64,000 nucleotides of DNA, from contig NZ_CP022314.1 of NCBI RefSeq assembly GCF_003352915.1, forward strand, positions 3,210,713 through 3,274,712, read 5' to 3'. Shown here piece after piece: positions 54,511-61,714 of this stretch (within the stretch, counting starts at the first letter, position 1; each line of letters opens with the position of its first letter). The notes beneath the pieces are model-generated. The model ran no database searches. It was not told the DNA's origin and worked only from the letters and a program-made list of their open reading frames with translations. The translations under genes and the position numbers were made by a program. The stretch comes from Arthrobacter sp. PM3. Lineage in GTDB: Bacteria; Actinomycetota; Actinomycetes; Actinomycetales; Micrococcaceae.

Positions 54511-55389
54511 TCAGGGCAGCGTGAGGACCTCAGCGCCGGACTCTGTAACGAGCAGGGTGTGCTCGAATTGTGCCGTGCGCTTGTGGTCGCGGGTCACAAC
54601 GGTCCAGTCATCGGCCCACATGTCCCAGTCAACGGTGCCCAGGGTCAGCATCGGCTCGATCGTGAACACCATACCGGTTTCCATGACGGTGTTGTATGCG
54701 GGCGCGGCGTCATAATGCGGGATGATCAGCCCGGTGTGGAAGGCTTCGCCGACGCCGTGGCCGGTGAAGTCGCGGACCACGCCGTAGCCGAAGCGTTTGG
54801 CATAGGATTCGATCGTCCGGCCGATGACGTTGATTTCGCGTCCCGGCGCCACAGCCCGGATGGCGCGGTTGAGCGACTCCTGGGTGCGCTCGACAAGGAG
54901 CCGGGATTCCTCGTCGACATCGCCGACCAGGAAGGTGTAGTTGGTGTCGCCATGTACGCCGCCGATGAACGCCGTGATGTCGATGTTGAGGATGTCGCCG
55001 TCCTGGACCACAGTGCTGTCCGGGATCCCGTGGCAGATGACCTCGTTGAGCGAGGAACACAGCGACTTCGGAAAGCCCCGGTAGCCGAGGGTGGAGGGGT
55101 ACGCGTGGTGGTCCAGCAGGAATTCGTGGCCCACGCGGTCCAGCTGGTCGGTGGTGACACCGGGGGCGATGTGCTTGCCGACCTCCACGATGGCCTGGGC
55201 CGCGATTTTCGCGGCGATGCGGATCTTCTCGATGGTCTCGGGTGACTTGACCTCGGATCCCGTGAACTTGGCCGGGCCCGGTTTGCCCACATATTCGGGG
55301 CGCGGGATGGACGGCGGCACGGGAAGCTGCGGGCTCACTGACCCCGGGACGAGCGTGCCGATGGGTGCAGTTGAGGCTAGAGAAGGCAT
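54511..55389 (-). CDS. map: Methionine aminopeptidase, type I
   Basis: A 292-residue metalloprotease that removes N-terminal methionine from nascent proteins. Metal ligands are in the stretches [34 protein letters not shown] and QFEHTLLV. The 40-residue N-terminal extension with PxxP-like elements is typical of the longer actinobacterial MapB form that docks on the ribosome. I start at ATG 55389; TATGAT on the reverse strand lies 6 bases upstream, implying a leaderless mRNA. The frame remains open for 42 more codons but that region carries a tandem repeat and no start signals. Confidence 0.94.
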   Translation of the reverse strand: MPSLASTAPIGTLVPGSVSPQLPVPPSIPRPEYVGKPGPAKFTGSEVKSPETIEKIRIAAKIAAQAIVEVGKHIAPGVTTDQLDRVGHEFLLDHHAYPSTLGYRGFPKSLCSSLNEVICHGIPDSTVVQDGDILNIDITAFIGGVHGDTNYTFLVGDVDEESRLLVERTQESLNRAIRAVAPGREINVIGRTIESYAKRFGYGVVRDFTGHGVGEAFHTGLIIPHYDAAPAYNTVMETGMVFTIEPMLTLGTVDWDMWADDWTVVTRDHKRTAQFEHTLLVTESGAEVLTLP

Positions 55390-55395
55390 AGATTG

Positions 55396-55401
55396 ATCAT
55401 A
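55396..55401 (-). promoter_or_regulatory. -10 element of map
   Basis: TATGAT on the minus strand, 6 bases before the ATG. Supports ATG 55389 as start of a leaderless message. Confidence 0.5.
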
Positions 55402-55427
55402 TAAGCAGCGGGGCCGAGCCCCGAAGT

Positions 55428-55472
55428 CAGCGCCGGAAAAGTTAGCGCCCGAAAGATAGCGCCGGAAGATCA
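55428..55472. repeat. Three tandem 15-bp repeats upstream of a small ORF
   Basis: Units 55428-55442, 55443-55457 and 55458-55472 share the core AGCGCCGGAA and a near-consensus TAGCGCCGGAAAGAT. They lie between the divergent map gene and the ribosome site of the small ORF at 55487. Confidence 0.85.
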
Positions 55473-55486
55473 GCGAAGGAGCACCG

Positions 55487-55651
55487 ATGCCCGAGTACTG
55501 GTACAACGTCAACACTCACGAGATCGAGGAAGACGCGATGTCCGATTGGAGCCAGCTGATCGGACCCTACAAGACCCGTGAGGAAGCCGAACACGCCCTC
55601 GAGAAGGTCAAGGCACGCAATGAAGCCTGGGAGAAGGGCGACGACGACTAA
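55487..55651 (+). CDS. Small SPOR-like protein, 54 residues
   Basis: A short gene from ATG 55487 to TAA 55651 with AAGGAG 6 bases upstream. The product begins [15 protein letters not shown], has [18 protein letters not shown] in the middle and ends EKGDDD. The pattern of an aromatic strand, G-P-Y and R-E-E-A helix recalls a minimal SPOR domain (peptidoglycan-binding in division proteins), but there is no signal peptide or membrane helix, so it should be cytoplasmic. Small proteins of this type are common near map in actinobacteria and are sometimes misnamed methionine aminopeptidase. The function is unknown. Confidence 0.8.
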   Translation: MPEYWYNVNTHEIEEDAMSDWSQLIGPYKTREEAEHALEKVKARNEAWEKGDDD

Positions 55652-55714
55652 CTGCACTGATTCTCACCCTGCGAGGGTGAGTGCCGGCCGGGTCCGGCCA
55701 GCCATACTGGGACA

Positions 55715-57757
55715 ATGCCGACGAGAGTTGCCCGCAGCCGCGGCCTCCGGGTGCGCGACCTGGGGAGGCTCGCGGCTGCTTGGGCCGCCTCGACTGCGGC
55801 GCTGATTATCACCGGCGCGCTGCTCCCGGGGTTCTCGGCCGCCAGCTGGTGGGCCTACGCCGCAGTGGCGGCCGCGGCGGGCCTCGTCGGGCTGGTGCTC
55901 CGCCCGGTCCTCGTGGAGATCTCTGCCCGGGTGGGCTGGGCGGCGGTGCTGCTGACGGCCCTGCTCGGCCAGGCCCTCATCATGTACACCGCCATCCGCC
56001 TGGTGCCCGGCATCGAATCGACGCCCTGGTCCGCCGTGGCCGCAACGTGGGTCAGCGCCGCGGTAGGCACTCTCATCTCCTGGGCGACCACCGCCGGCAC
56101 CGACGACGGCCTTGTCACCTCCCTCGCCGGAAGGGCGCGGCGGACTGAAACGGTGCCGGATCCGGACATTGACGGCGTCCTGTTCGTGCAGCTTGACGGG
56201 GTCCCCTTCCCGGTGCTGCAGTGGGCCGTCCAGTCCGGGGCCGTACCGAATATCCGGCGCTGGCTGACCTCCGGGGAGTACACGCTGCGCGAATGGACTC
56301 CGCAACTGCCGTGCACCACCCCTGCCAGCCAGCTGGGCATCCTGCACGGCACCGTCGACGGGATCCCGGCATTCCGATGGTACGACCGCAAACTCGGCCG
56401 GGTCCTGGTGGCCAACCGCCCGGCGGACGCCCGCGTGATCGAGGACAGGCACAGCACCGGCCGGGGCCTGCTCTGCGACGACGGCGTCTCCATCTCGAAC
56501 CTGTTCACCGGTGACGCGCCCCGGTCCCTGATGACCATGAGCCGGGTGGAGGTCCGGCGCGGCTCCACCCAGACCCGCCGTGCATTCGCCTGGTTTTTCG
56601 CCTCGCCGAACGGATTCATGCGTAGCTTCACACGGACCGTAGGAGAGATCCTCAAAGAGCGGTGGCAGGCCCGGCGCCAGGTCAGGCGGGACCTTGACCC
56701 GCGCGTGCACCGGGACTGGACTTTCGCCCTGCTGCGGGCAGTCACCAACGGTCTCCTGCGGGACCTGAACACGGCGCTCGTGGCAGAGGAAATGCGCCGC
56801 GGCACGAAGAGCATCTATGCCGACTACGTCGATTACGACGAGATTGCCCACCACGCGGGCACCTTCCGGCCCGAATCCCTCGCAGCCCTGGACGGCCTGG
56901 ACCGCACGCTGGGTTCCTTGGCCGGGCTCGCCGGGACCGCGCCCCGCCGCTACCGGCTGGTGGTGCTCTCGGACCACGGCCAGTCCCAGGGGACACCCTT
57001 CGCGGACCGGTACGGCCAGTCGCTCGGCGATGTGTGTGCCGGCCTCATTCGCGAACGCGTGCAGGTCGTGGACGCGTCGGTCGAGGGCCTCGGGCGTGCG
57101 GACTCCATTGCCGGGGACATCGCGGCCGGCGGGATGACCGGCCAACTCGCCGTCCGTGCCGACCGCGTCCTGACCGAGGCGCAGCAGGCACCCGATTCCG
57201 GCGGCGCCGAGGACCCGGTGGTGGTGCTGGGGTCGGGCAATCTGGGCCTGGTCTACGTGCGCGGTGACCGGCGCTGGACGCTCCAGGCCCTCGACAGCCA
57301 GTGGCCCGCCCTTGTCCCGGGGCTGGCGGCCCACCCCGGTGTCGGGTTCGTTGCCGGCGTCGATGACGACGGCCGGTCGTGGGCGATCGGCAGGGAGGGA
57401 CGTGTCGATCTCACCAGCGGTGCGGCGGAGGGCAGCAATCCCCTCGCCCCGTTCGGCCCCCACGCTGCGAGGGTGCTCGGACGCGCGCTGACGCACCCGG
57501 AGGCGCCGGATCTGTATGTCAACAGCACTGTTGATCCGGTGATCGGCGACGTCTCGGCGTTCGAGGGCCTCGTCGGATCCCACGGCGGCCTGGGCGGCTG
57601 GCAGGACCGCGCCGTGCTTCTCGGCCCGGCCGATCTCATGGCCGGATTGCCGGACCGGATAGAAGGCGCCGATGAACTTCACCGGGTGCTGGTGGGGATG
57701 CTCGAGTCCTGCGGCCAGCGCACCGCGACGCCCGGTCCTGACAGGGCGGCGCCTTAG
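55715..57757 (+). CDS. Membrane-anchored alkaline phosphatase-superfamily protein
   Basis: A 680-residue two-part protein. The N-terminal part (about 15-125) has four hydrophobic segments resembling the mycobacterial phage-holin-4-like membrane domain. The rest is a phosphodiesterase/nucleotide pyrophosphatase-type alkaline phosphatase fold. Metal and nucleophile motifs appear intact: VQLDGVPF, CTTPASQLGILHG (Thr nucleophile region), VDYDEIAHHAG, LSDHGQSQG and GSHGGLGG. No signal peptide is evident apart from the membrane segments, so which side of the membrane the catalytic domain faces is unclear. Likely acts on phosphodiesters or teichoic-acid-like polymers; inference only. Confidence 0.82.
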   Translation: MPTRVARSRGLRVRDLGRLAAAWAASTAALIITGALLPGFSAASWWAYAAVAAAAGLVGLVLRPVLVEISARVGWAAVLLTALLGQALIMYTAIRLVPGIESTPWSAVAATWVSAAVGTLISWATTAGTDDGLVTSLAGRARRTETVPDPDIDGVLFVQLDGVPFPVLQWAVQSGAVPNIRRWLTSGEYTLREWTPQLPCTTPASQLGILHGTVDGIPAFRWYDRKLGRVLVANRPADARVIEDRHSTGRGLLCDDGVSISNLFTGDAPRSLMTMSRVEVRRGSTQTRRAFAWFFASPNGFMRSFTRTVGEILKERWQARRQVRRDLDPRVHRDWTFALLRAVTNGLLRDLNTALVAEEMRRGTKSIYADYVDYDEIAHHAGTFRPESLAALDGLDRTLGSLAGLAGTAPRRYRLVVLSDHGQSQGTPFADRYGQSLGDVCAGLIRERVQVVDASVEGLGRADSIAGDIAAGGMTGQLAVRADRVLTEAQQAPDSGGAEDPVVVLGSGNLGLVYVRGDRRWTLQALDSQWPALVPGLAAHPGVGFVAGVDDDGRSWAIGREGRVDLTSGAAEGSNPLAPFGPHAARVLGRALTHPEAPDLYVNSTVDPVIGDVSAFEGLVGSHGGLGGWQDRAVLLGPADLMAGLPDRIEGADELHRVLVGMLESCGQRTATPGPDRAAP

Positions 57758-58512
57758 GCAGGTGCTGCCCATGTCTGGCCCGGAGCGAGGACCACGGCAG
57801 TGCAGCCCGGAGCCTGCCGCGCCACGGCATCGGCAAACCGGTGCCCGGGCTGCTCCAGCCAACCCCGGGCGAACCGCGTGACGAACGGGGGATGCAGCGT
57901 TCCCCAATGCACCGGCAACGCAAACCGCGCGCCGCTCAACGCCACAGCCCGGGCGGCGCTCTCCGGCGTCAGGTGTCCCGCCGAGAGCCGCGGCCCCCAC
58001 CCCCAGACGGGCACCAGGGCGACGTCGATCCGGCCGCCGGCCAGGGCAGGTAGCGAGGCCATCTCCGGATACAGCCCCGTGTCACCGGCGACCCAGACGA
58101 CGCCCGAGGGGCCGCGGACCAGCTGGCCGTTGGCGTCGTTGGGGCGGTGCGGCATGGGGCGGCTGCGGTGCTCGGCAGGCACTTGACGGATGTGGACGCC
58201 GCCGCCGGCCGGGGTCCAGCCGTCGTCGAGGGGAACCGTGTGCGTGAACTTTCGGCGGCGCAGCCAGGCGACGTTCGCGGGGGCGCTCATCAGCAGCGCC
58301 CCGGGCAGCATGCGGAGGGAACGCAACTCGGCGTGGTCGTGGTGGAGGTGGGACAGAAGCACCGCGTCCGGTCCGGCCCAGGAGGCCGGATCCGGACGCG
58401 GTGCCAGTCGTCGCAACAGCCCCGCATGAGGACGCAGCAACGGATCGGTCAGGATCCGGACGCCGTCCATGTCCAGGACCACCGTGGAGTGCCCCAGCCA
58501 GGTGATCCTCAT
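57754..58512 (-). CDS. Metallo-beta-lactamase-fold hydrolase
   Basis: A 252-residue MBL-fold protein with the metal motif HLHHDH (H55, H57, D59, H60), further ligands in AGDTGLYPEM (about residues 142-151) and HWGTLHP. It belongs to the NAPE-PLD/UlaG-like group of L-ascorbate-lactonase or phospholipase-D-like enzymes; the substrate is unknown. It converges with the phosphatase-like gene with a 4-base overlap, so the two messages overlap at their 3-prime ends. Confidence 0.85.
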   Translation of the reverse strand: MRITWLGHSTVVLDMDGVRILTDPLLRPHAGLLRRLAPRPDPASWAGPDAVLLSHLHHDHAELRSLRMLPGALLMSAPANVAWLRRRKFTHTVPLDDGWTPAGGGVHIRQVPAEHRSRPMPHRPNDANGQLVRGPSGVVWVAGDTGLYPEMASLPALAGGRIDVALVPVWGWGPRLSAGHLTPESAARAVALSGARFALPVHWGTLHPPFVTRFARGWLEQPGHRFADAVARQAPGCTAVVLAPGQTWAAPA

Positions 58513-58570
58513 GACTTACCGTTGCCGGCGGAGATTGCGGTGATGACGCGGGCTCAGCCGGCCGGCTGCC

Positions 58571-58966
58571 TCAGGCCAGGGCCTTTGCCTTGAGTGAATC
58601 AAACTCGGCCTGGTTGATGGCTCCGGAATCGAGCAAGGCCCGGGCGTCCGCAATCTGGGCGGCGGGCGAGGCTGACTTGCCTGCGACCTGCTGGATGTAC
58701 TCCTGCTGCGCAGCCTGCTGCCGGGCAATTTCGGCCATCTGCCGGTCGGCCATGCTGCGGCCCCGGGCAATCAGGTAGATAAGGGCACCGAGCCACGGCA
58801 GGAAGATCATCAAGATCGCCCAGCCGGCCTTGGCCCAGCCGTTCAGTGTGTGGTCGCCGAACATGTCAAACAGGCAGCGGAACCACACCATCAGTGCGGC
58901 GATCCAGATAAAGAACCAAAAACTCCACAGAAGGACATCCCAGAAGTTACTGGCATTTGTGCCCAT
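58571..58966 (-). CDS. PLDc_N/SHOCT-domain small membrane protein
   Basis: A 131-residue membrane protein. Two transmembrane helices (about 9-32 and 45-66) form a PLDc_N-like unit with GWAKAGWAILMIFLPWLG, followed by a coiled-coil linker rich in Gln and Ala and a C-terminal SHOCT domain (about 103-130, IADARALLDSGAINQAEFDSLK). Such proteins are common in actinobacteria and have no firm function. ATG 58966 with GAGGAG upstream. Confidence 0.85.
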   Translation of the reverse strand: MGTNASNFWDVLLWSFWFFIWIAALMVWFRCLFDMFGDHTLNGWAKAGWAILMIFLPWLGALIYLIARGRSMADRQMAEIARQQAAQQEYIQQVAGKSASPAAQIADARALLDSGAINQAEFDSLKAKALA

Positions 58967-59049
58967 CGCTACTCCTCACCTAGTGTTCGCCGGTGTCCGA
59001 CTCGCTGCTTTGCGCAGGAGTTCGTCCGGGGCGGCCGAACATCCACTGG

Positions 59050-59066
59050 GGCCCTGTTGCAGGGCC
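59050..59066. terminator. Small hairpin downstream of panB
   Basis: GGCCCTG-TTG-CAGGGCC, a 7-bp stem with a 3-base loop, in the gap between panB and the SHOCT gene (both minus strand). No T-run. The rest of this 208-base gap shows nothing clear. Confidence 0.4.
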
Positions 59067-59174
59067 TTAACGGCCAGCCTGCCGTCAGTGGCGGCGCAAC
59101 GCATCGTCCGGAAAGGATGATGTGCCGGCGAACGGGCCTACGCAGCGACTACTTGGAAAGAGTGTGCCGGCTAC

Positions 59175-60101
59175 TTAGAAGGAGTGCTCCGGACCGGGGA
59201 ACCGGCCCGACCGCACGTCCTCGCCATACGCCTTGGCGGCGTCGCTCAGGGAGGTCCGCAGGTCGGCGTACTGCTTGACGAACTTTGCCATCTTCCCCCC
59301 GCGCAGCCCCGCCATGTCCTGCCAGACCAGGACCTGGCCGGTGGTGGCGTTGCCGGCGCCGATGCCGACCGTAGGGACGGCGACGGCGGCATCGACGGCG
59401 GCGGCGGTGTCGGCGGGGACCATTTCCATCAGGACACAGAACGCGCCGGCGTCGGCCAGGGCGACGGCGTCGTCAATCAGGCGTGCGGCGTCATCGCCGC
59501 GGCCCTGGACCCGATAGCCGCCGAGGGAGTGCTCGCTCTGCGGGGTGAAGCCGATATGCGCCATGACCGGGATGCCGGCCTGGACCATGGCACGGACGGT
59601 GTCGGCGTAGAACTTTCCGCCTTCGATCTTGACGGCGTGGGCAAGGCCTTCTTTGAGGAACCGCACTCCGGTGGCGACGGCCTGTTGGGCGGAGACCTCG
59701 TAACTGCCGAACGGCAGGTCCGCGACCACGAGGGCGCGGTGCGCGGAGCGGGTGACCGCCCGGCACAGCGGCAGGAGCTCATCGACCGTCACGGGAAGGC
59801 TCGTCTCGTTGCCGAAGACGTTGTTGGACGCCGAATCGCCAACCAGCAGGACTTCGATGCCGGCCTGGTCAAAGATCTCCGCCGTGTACTGGTCATAAGC
59901 GGTAAGCATGGCGAAGTGCTCACCATTGACCTTGGCCTGATGCAGATGATGGGTGCGGATCCGGCCCGCCGGCTTGCCGGACGTGCCCGGTGCGCCTGCG
60001 GCGGTTCCGGCGGCGCCGCCGGCGGTGGGTGCCGACGGTCCGTTGCCGTAGGGGGCGGCAACTTCGGCGGGCGTGCTGGACTCAGAGCTGTTGGTGGCCA
60101 T
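59175..60101 (-). CDS. panB: 3-methyl-2-oxobutanoate hydroxymethyltransferase
   Basis: The first enzyme of pantothenate synthesis, 308 residues, making ketopantoate from alpha-ketoisovalerate with methylenetetrahydrofolate. Family stretches are [48 protein letters not shown] and [20 protein letters not shown] use ATG 60101, 6 bases downstream of a reverse-strand TACGCT element; the frame extends 7 codons further. The first 45 residues are an Ala/Gly/Pro-rich extension. It is divergent from glnA2, as in M. tuberculosis where panB is also near glnA2/glnE. Confidence 0.94.
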   Translation of the reverse strand: MATNSSESSTPAEVAAPYGNGPSAPTAGGAAGTAAGAPGTSGKPAGRIRTHHLHQAKVNGEHFAMLTAYDQYTAEIFDQAGIEVLLVGDSASNNVFGNETSLPVTVDELLPLCRAVTRSAHRALVVADLPFGSYEVSAQQAVATGVRFLKEGLAHAVKIEGGKFYADTVRAMVQAGIPVMAHIGFTPQSEHSLGGYRVQGRGDDAARLIDDAVALADAGAFCVLMEMVPADTAAAVDAAVAVPTVGIGAGNATTGQVLVWQDMAGLRGGKMAKFVKQYADLRTSLSDAAKAYGEDVRSGRFPGPEHSF

Positions 60102-60107
60102 GCCACG

Positions 60108-60113
60108 AGCGTA
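60108..60113 (-). promoter_or_regulatory. -10 element of panB
   Basis: Reverse-strand TACGCT, 6 bases before ATG 60101, consistent with a leaderless message. Confidence 0.35.
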
Positions 60114-60231
60114 GTGCGACACCGGGCGTCACAGCCACCGGGGAACCCGGCAGGCTGAGTGAATCACGTCACAAGGGGCGGAGGCCGCGGGACGAACCGA
60201 CCTTCCGGGGGCGGAAATTCTCCGCCCTTGT

Positions 60232-60247
60232 GTTAACGGTGTGTTAC
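60232..60247 (+). promoter_or_regulatory. GlnR-box-like element upstream of glnA2
   Basis: GTTAA and GTTAC begin 11 bp apart, the half-site spacing of the actinobacterial GlnR box (gTnAC-n6-GaAAC). The match is partial: the first half-site ends in A instead of C and the second has T where the GlnR box has A. Confidence 0.3.
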
Positions 60248-60364
60248 GCGGGCGGCACGCTTCAGCAATCGGTGCCAATGATTAGTAAAGTGAACCGTGA
60301 GCAGCCGCGGGGCCCATGAAAGCCGGGCCTGGGGCACGGATGGAAGAACCGGAAAGAGGCCAGT

Positions 60365-61705
60365 ATGGACCGCCAGCAAGAGTTTGTCCTGCGGACGATC
60401 GAAGAGCGCGATGTGCGGTTTGTGCGCCTGTGGTTTACCGACGTCGTGGGATCGCTCAAGTCGGTGGCACTGGCCCCGGCCGAGGTGGAAGGCGCCTTTG
60501 AAGAAGGACTCGGCTTTGACGGGTCCTCGATCGAGGGCCTGGCCCGCGTCTTCGAATCCGACATGCTGGCACAGCCGGACCCTGCCACGTTCCAGATCCT
60601 GCCCTGGCGCGGCGAGACGGAAGCCACCTCGCGGATGTTCTGCGACATCCTGACCCCCGACGGCGAGCCCTCCACCGCGGACCCGCGCAACGTTCTGAAG
60701 CGTACCCTCGCCAAGGCCGCCGACATGGGTTTCACCTGCTACACCCACCCCGAAATCGAGTTCTACCTGCTCAAGTCGCAGGAACCGGGCCCGGACGGGT
60801 CGCCCGTCCCCGTCGACGAGGGCGGCTACTTCGACCACGTCCCGGGCGGTGTGGCCCAGGACTTCCGCCGGACCGCCGTGACCATGCTGGAATCCGTGGG
60901 AATCTCGGTGGAATTCAGCCACCATGAGGCCGGTCCCGGCCAGAACGAGATCGACCTCCGGTACGCCGACGCCCTGCAGACCGCGGACAACATCATGACC
61001 TTCCGGACGGTGATCAAGGAAGTCGCGCTGCAGCAGGGCACCTACGCCACGTTCATGCCCAAGCCTTTCACCGCCCACCCGGGTTCCGGCATGCACACCC
61101 ATTTCTCCCTCTTCGAAGGCGACACCAACGCCTTCTACGAGGCCGGTGCCGAGTTCCAGCTTTCCGAGACCGCCCGCCAGTTCATCGCCGGCATCCTCAA
61201 GCACGCCCCCGAATTCACGGCCGTGACCAACCAGTTCGTGAACTCCTACAAGCGGCTGTGGGGCGGCGGAGAGGCGCCGAGCTACCTGAGCTGGGGCCAT
61301 AACAACCGCTCCGCCCTGGTCCGGGTTCCGCTGTACAAGCCCGGCAAGGGACAGTCCGCGCGGATCGAGTATCGCGGCATCGACTCCGCCGCGAACCCCT
61401 ACCTGGCCTATGCGGTGCTCCTCGGGGCCGGCCTCAAGGGCATCGAGGAGGGCTACCAGCTGCCCGCCGCCGCCGAGGACGACATCTGGTCGCTGAGCTC
61501 GGCCGAGCGCCGCGCCATGGGCCACGATCCGCTGCCGGCGAGCCTGCACGACGCCATCCGGACCATGGAGGATTCCGAACTCATGCCGCAGATCCTCGGC
61601 GAGCAGGTGTTCGAGCACTTCCTGCGCAACAAGCGTGCGGAATGGCAGGACTACCGCCTCCAGGTGACGCCCTACGAACTGCAGCGCAACCTCGGCATCC
61701 TGTAG
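60365..61705 (+). CDS. glnA2: Type I glutamine synthetase, GlnA2-like
   Basis: A 446-residue glutamine synthetase, short GSI form. Active-site stretches are FDGSSIEGL, HPEIEFYLL, HHEAGPGQNEIDLRY, PHSGMH-like HPGSGMHTHFSLF and NNRSALVRVP. The adenylylation loop that carries Tyr397 in the regulated beta-type enzyme reads HDPLPASLHDAI here, without a tyrosine, so it should not be controlled by GlnE. It nevertheless sits 9 bases ahead of glnE, as Rv2222c-Rv2221c do. It may make D-isoglutamine-related products or serve a minor assimilation role; that is inference. Confidence 0.94.
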   Translation: MDRQQEFVLRTIEERDVRFVRLWFTDVVGSLKSVALAPAEVEGAFEEGLGFDGSSIEGLARVFESDMLAQPDPATFQILPWRGETEATSRMFCDILTPDGEPSTADPRNVLKRTLAKAADMGFTCYTHPEIEFYLLKSQEPGPDGSPVPVDEGGYFDHVPGGVAQDFRRTAVTMLESVGISVEFSHHEAGPGQNEIDLRYADALQTADNIMTFRTVIKEVALQQGTYATFMPKPFTAHPGSGMHTHFSLFEGDTNAFYEAGAEFQLSETARQFIAGILKHAPEFTAVTNQFVNSYKRLWGGGEAPSYLSWGHNNRSALVRVPLYKPGKGQSARIEYRGIDSAANPYLAYAVLLGAGLKGIEEGYQLPAAAEDDIWSLSSAERRAMGHDPLPASLHDAIRTMEDSELMPQILGEQVFEHFLRNKRAEWQDYRLQVTPYELQRNLGIL

Positions 61706-61714
61706 GCGGACCCG

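Noticed and set aside
55390-55515. A 42-residue N-terminal extension of methionine aminopeptidase containing pentapeptide-like units
   Set aside because: The pentapeptide pattern comes from 15-bp tandem DNA repeats read on the reverse strand. A -10 box 6 bases before ATG 55389 marks the true start.
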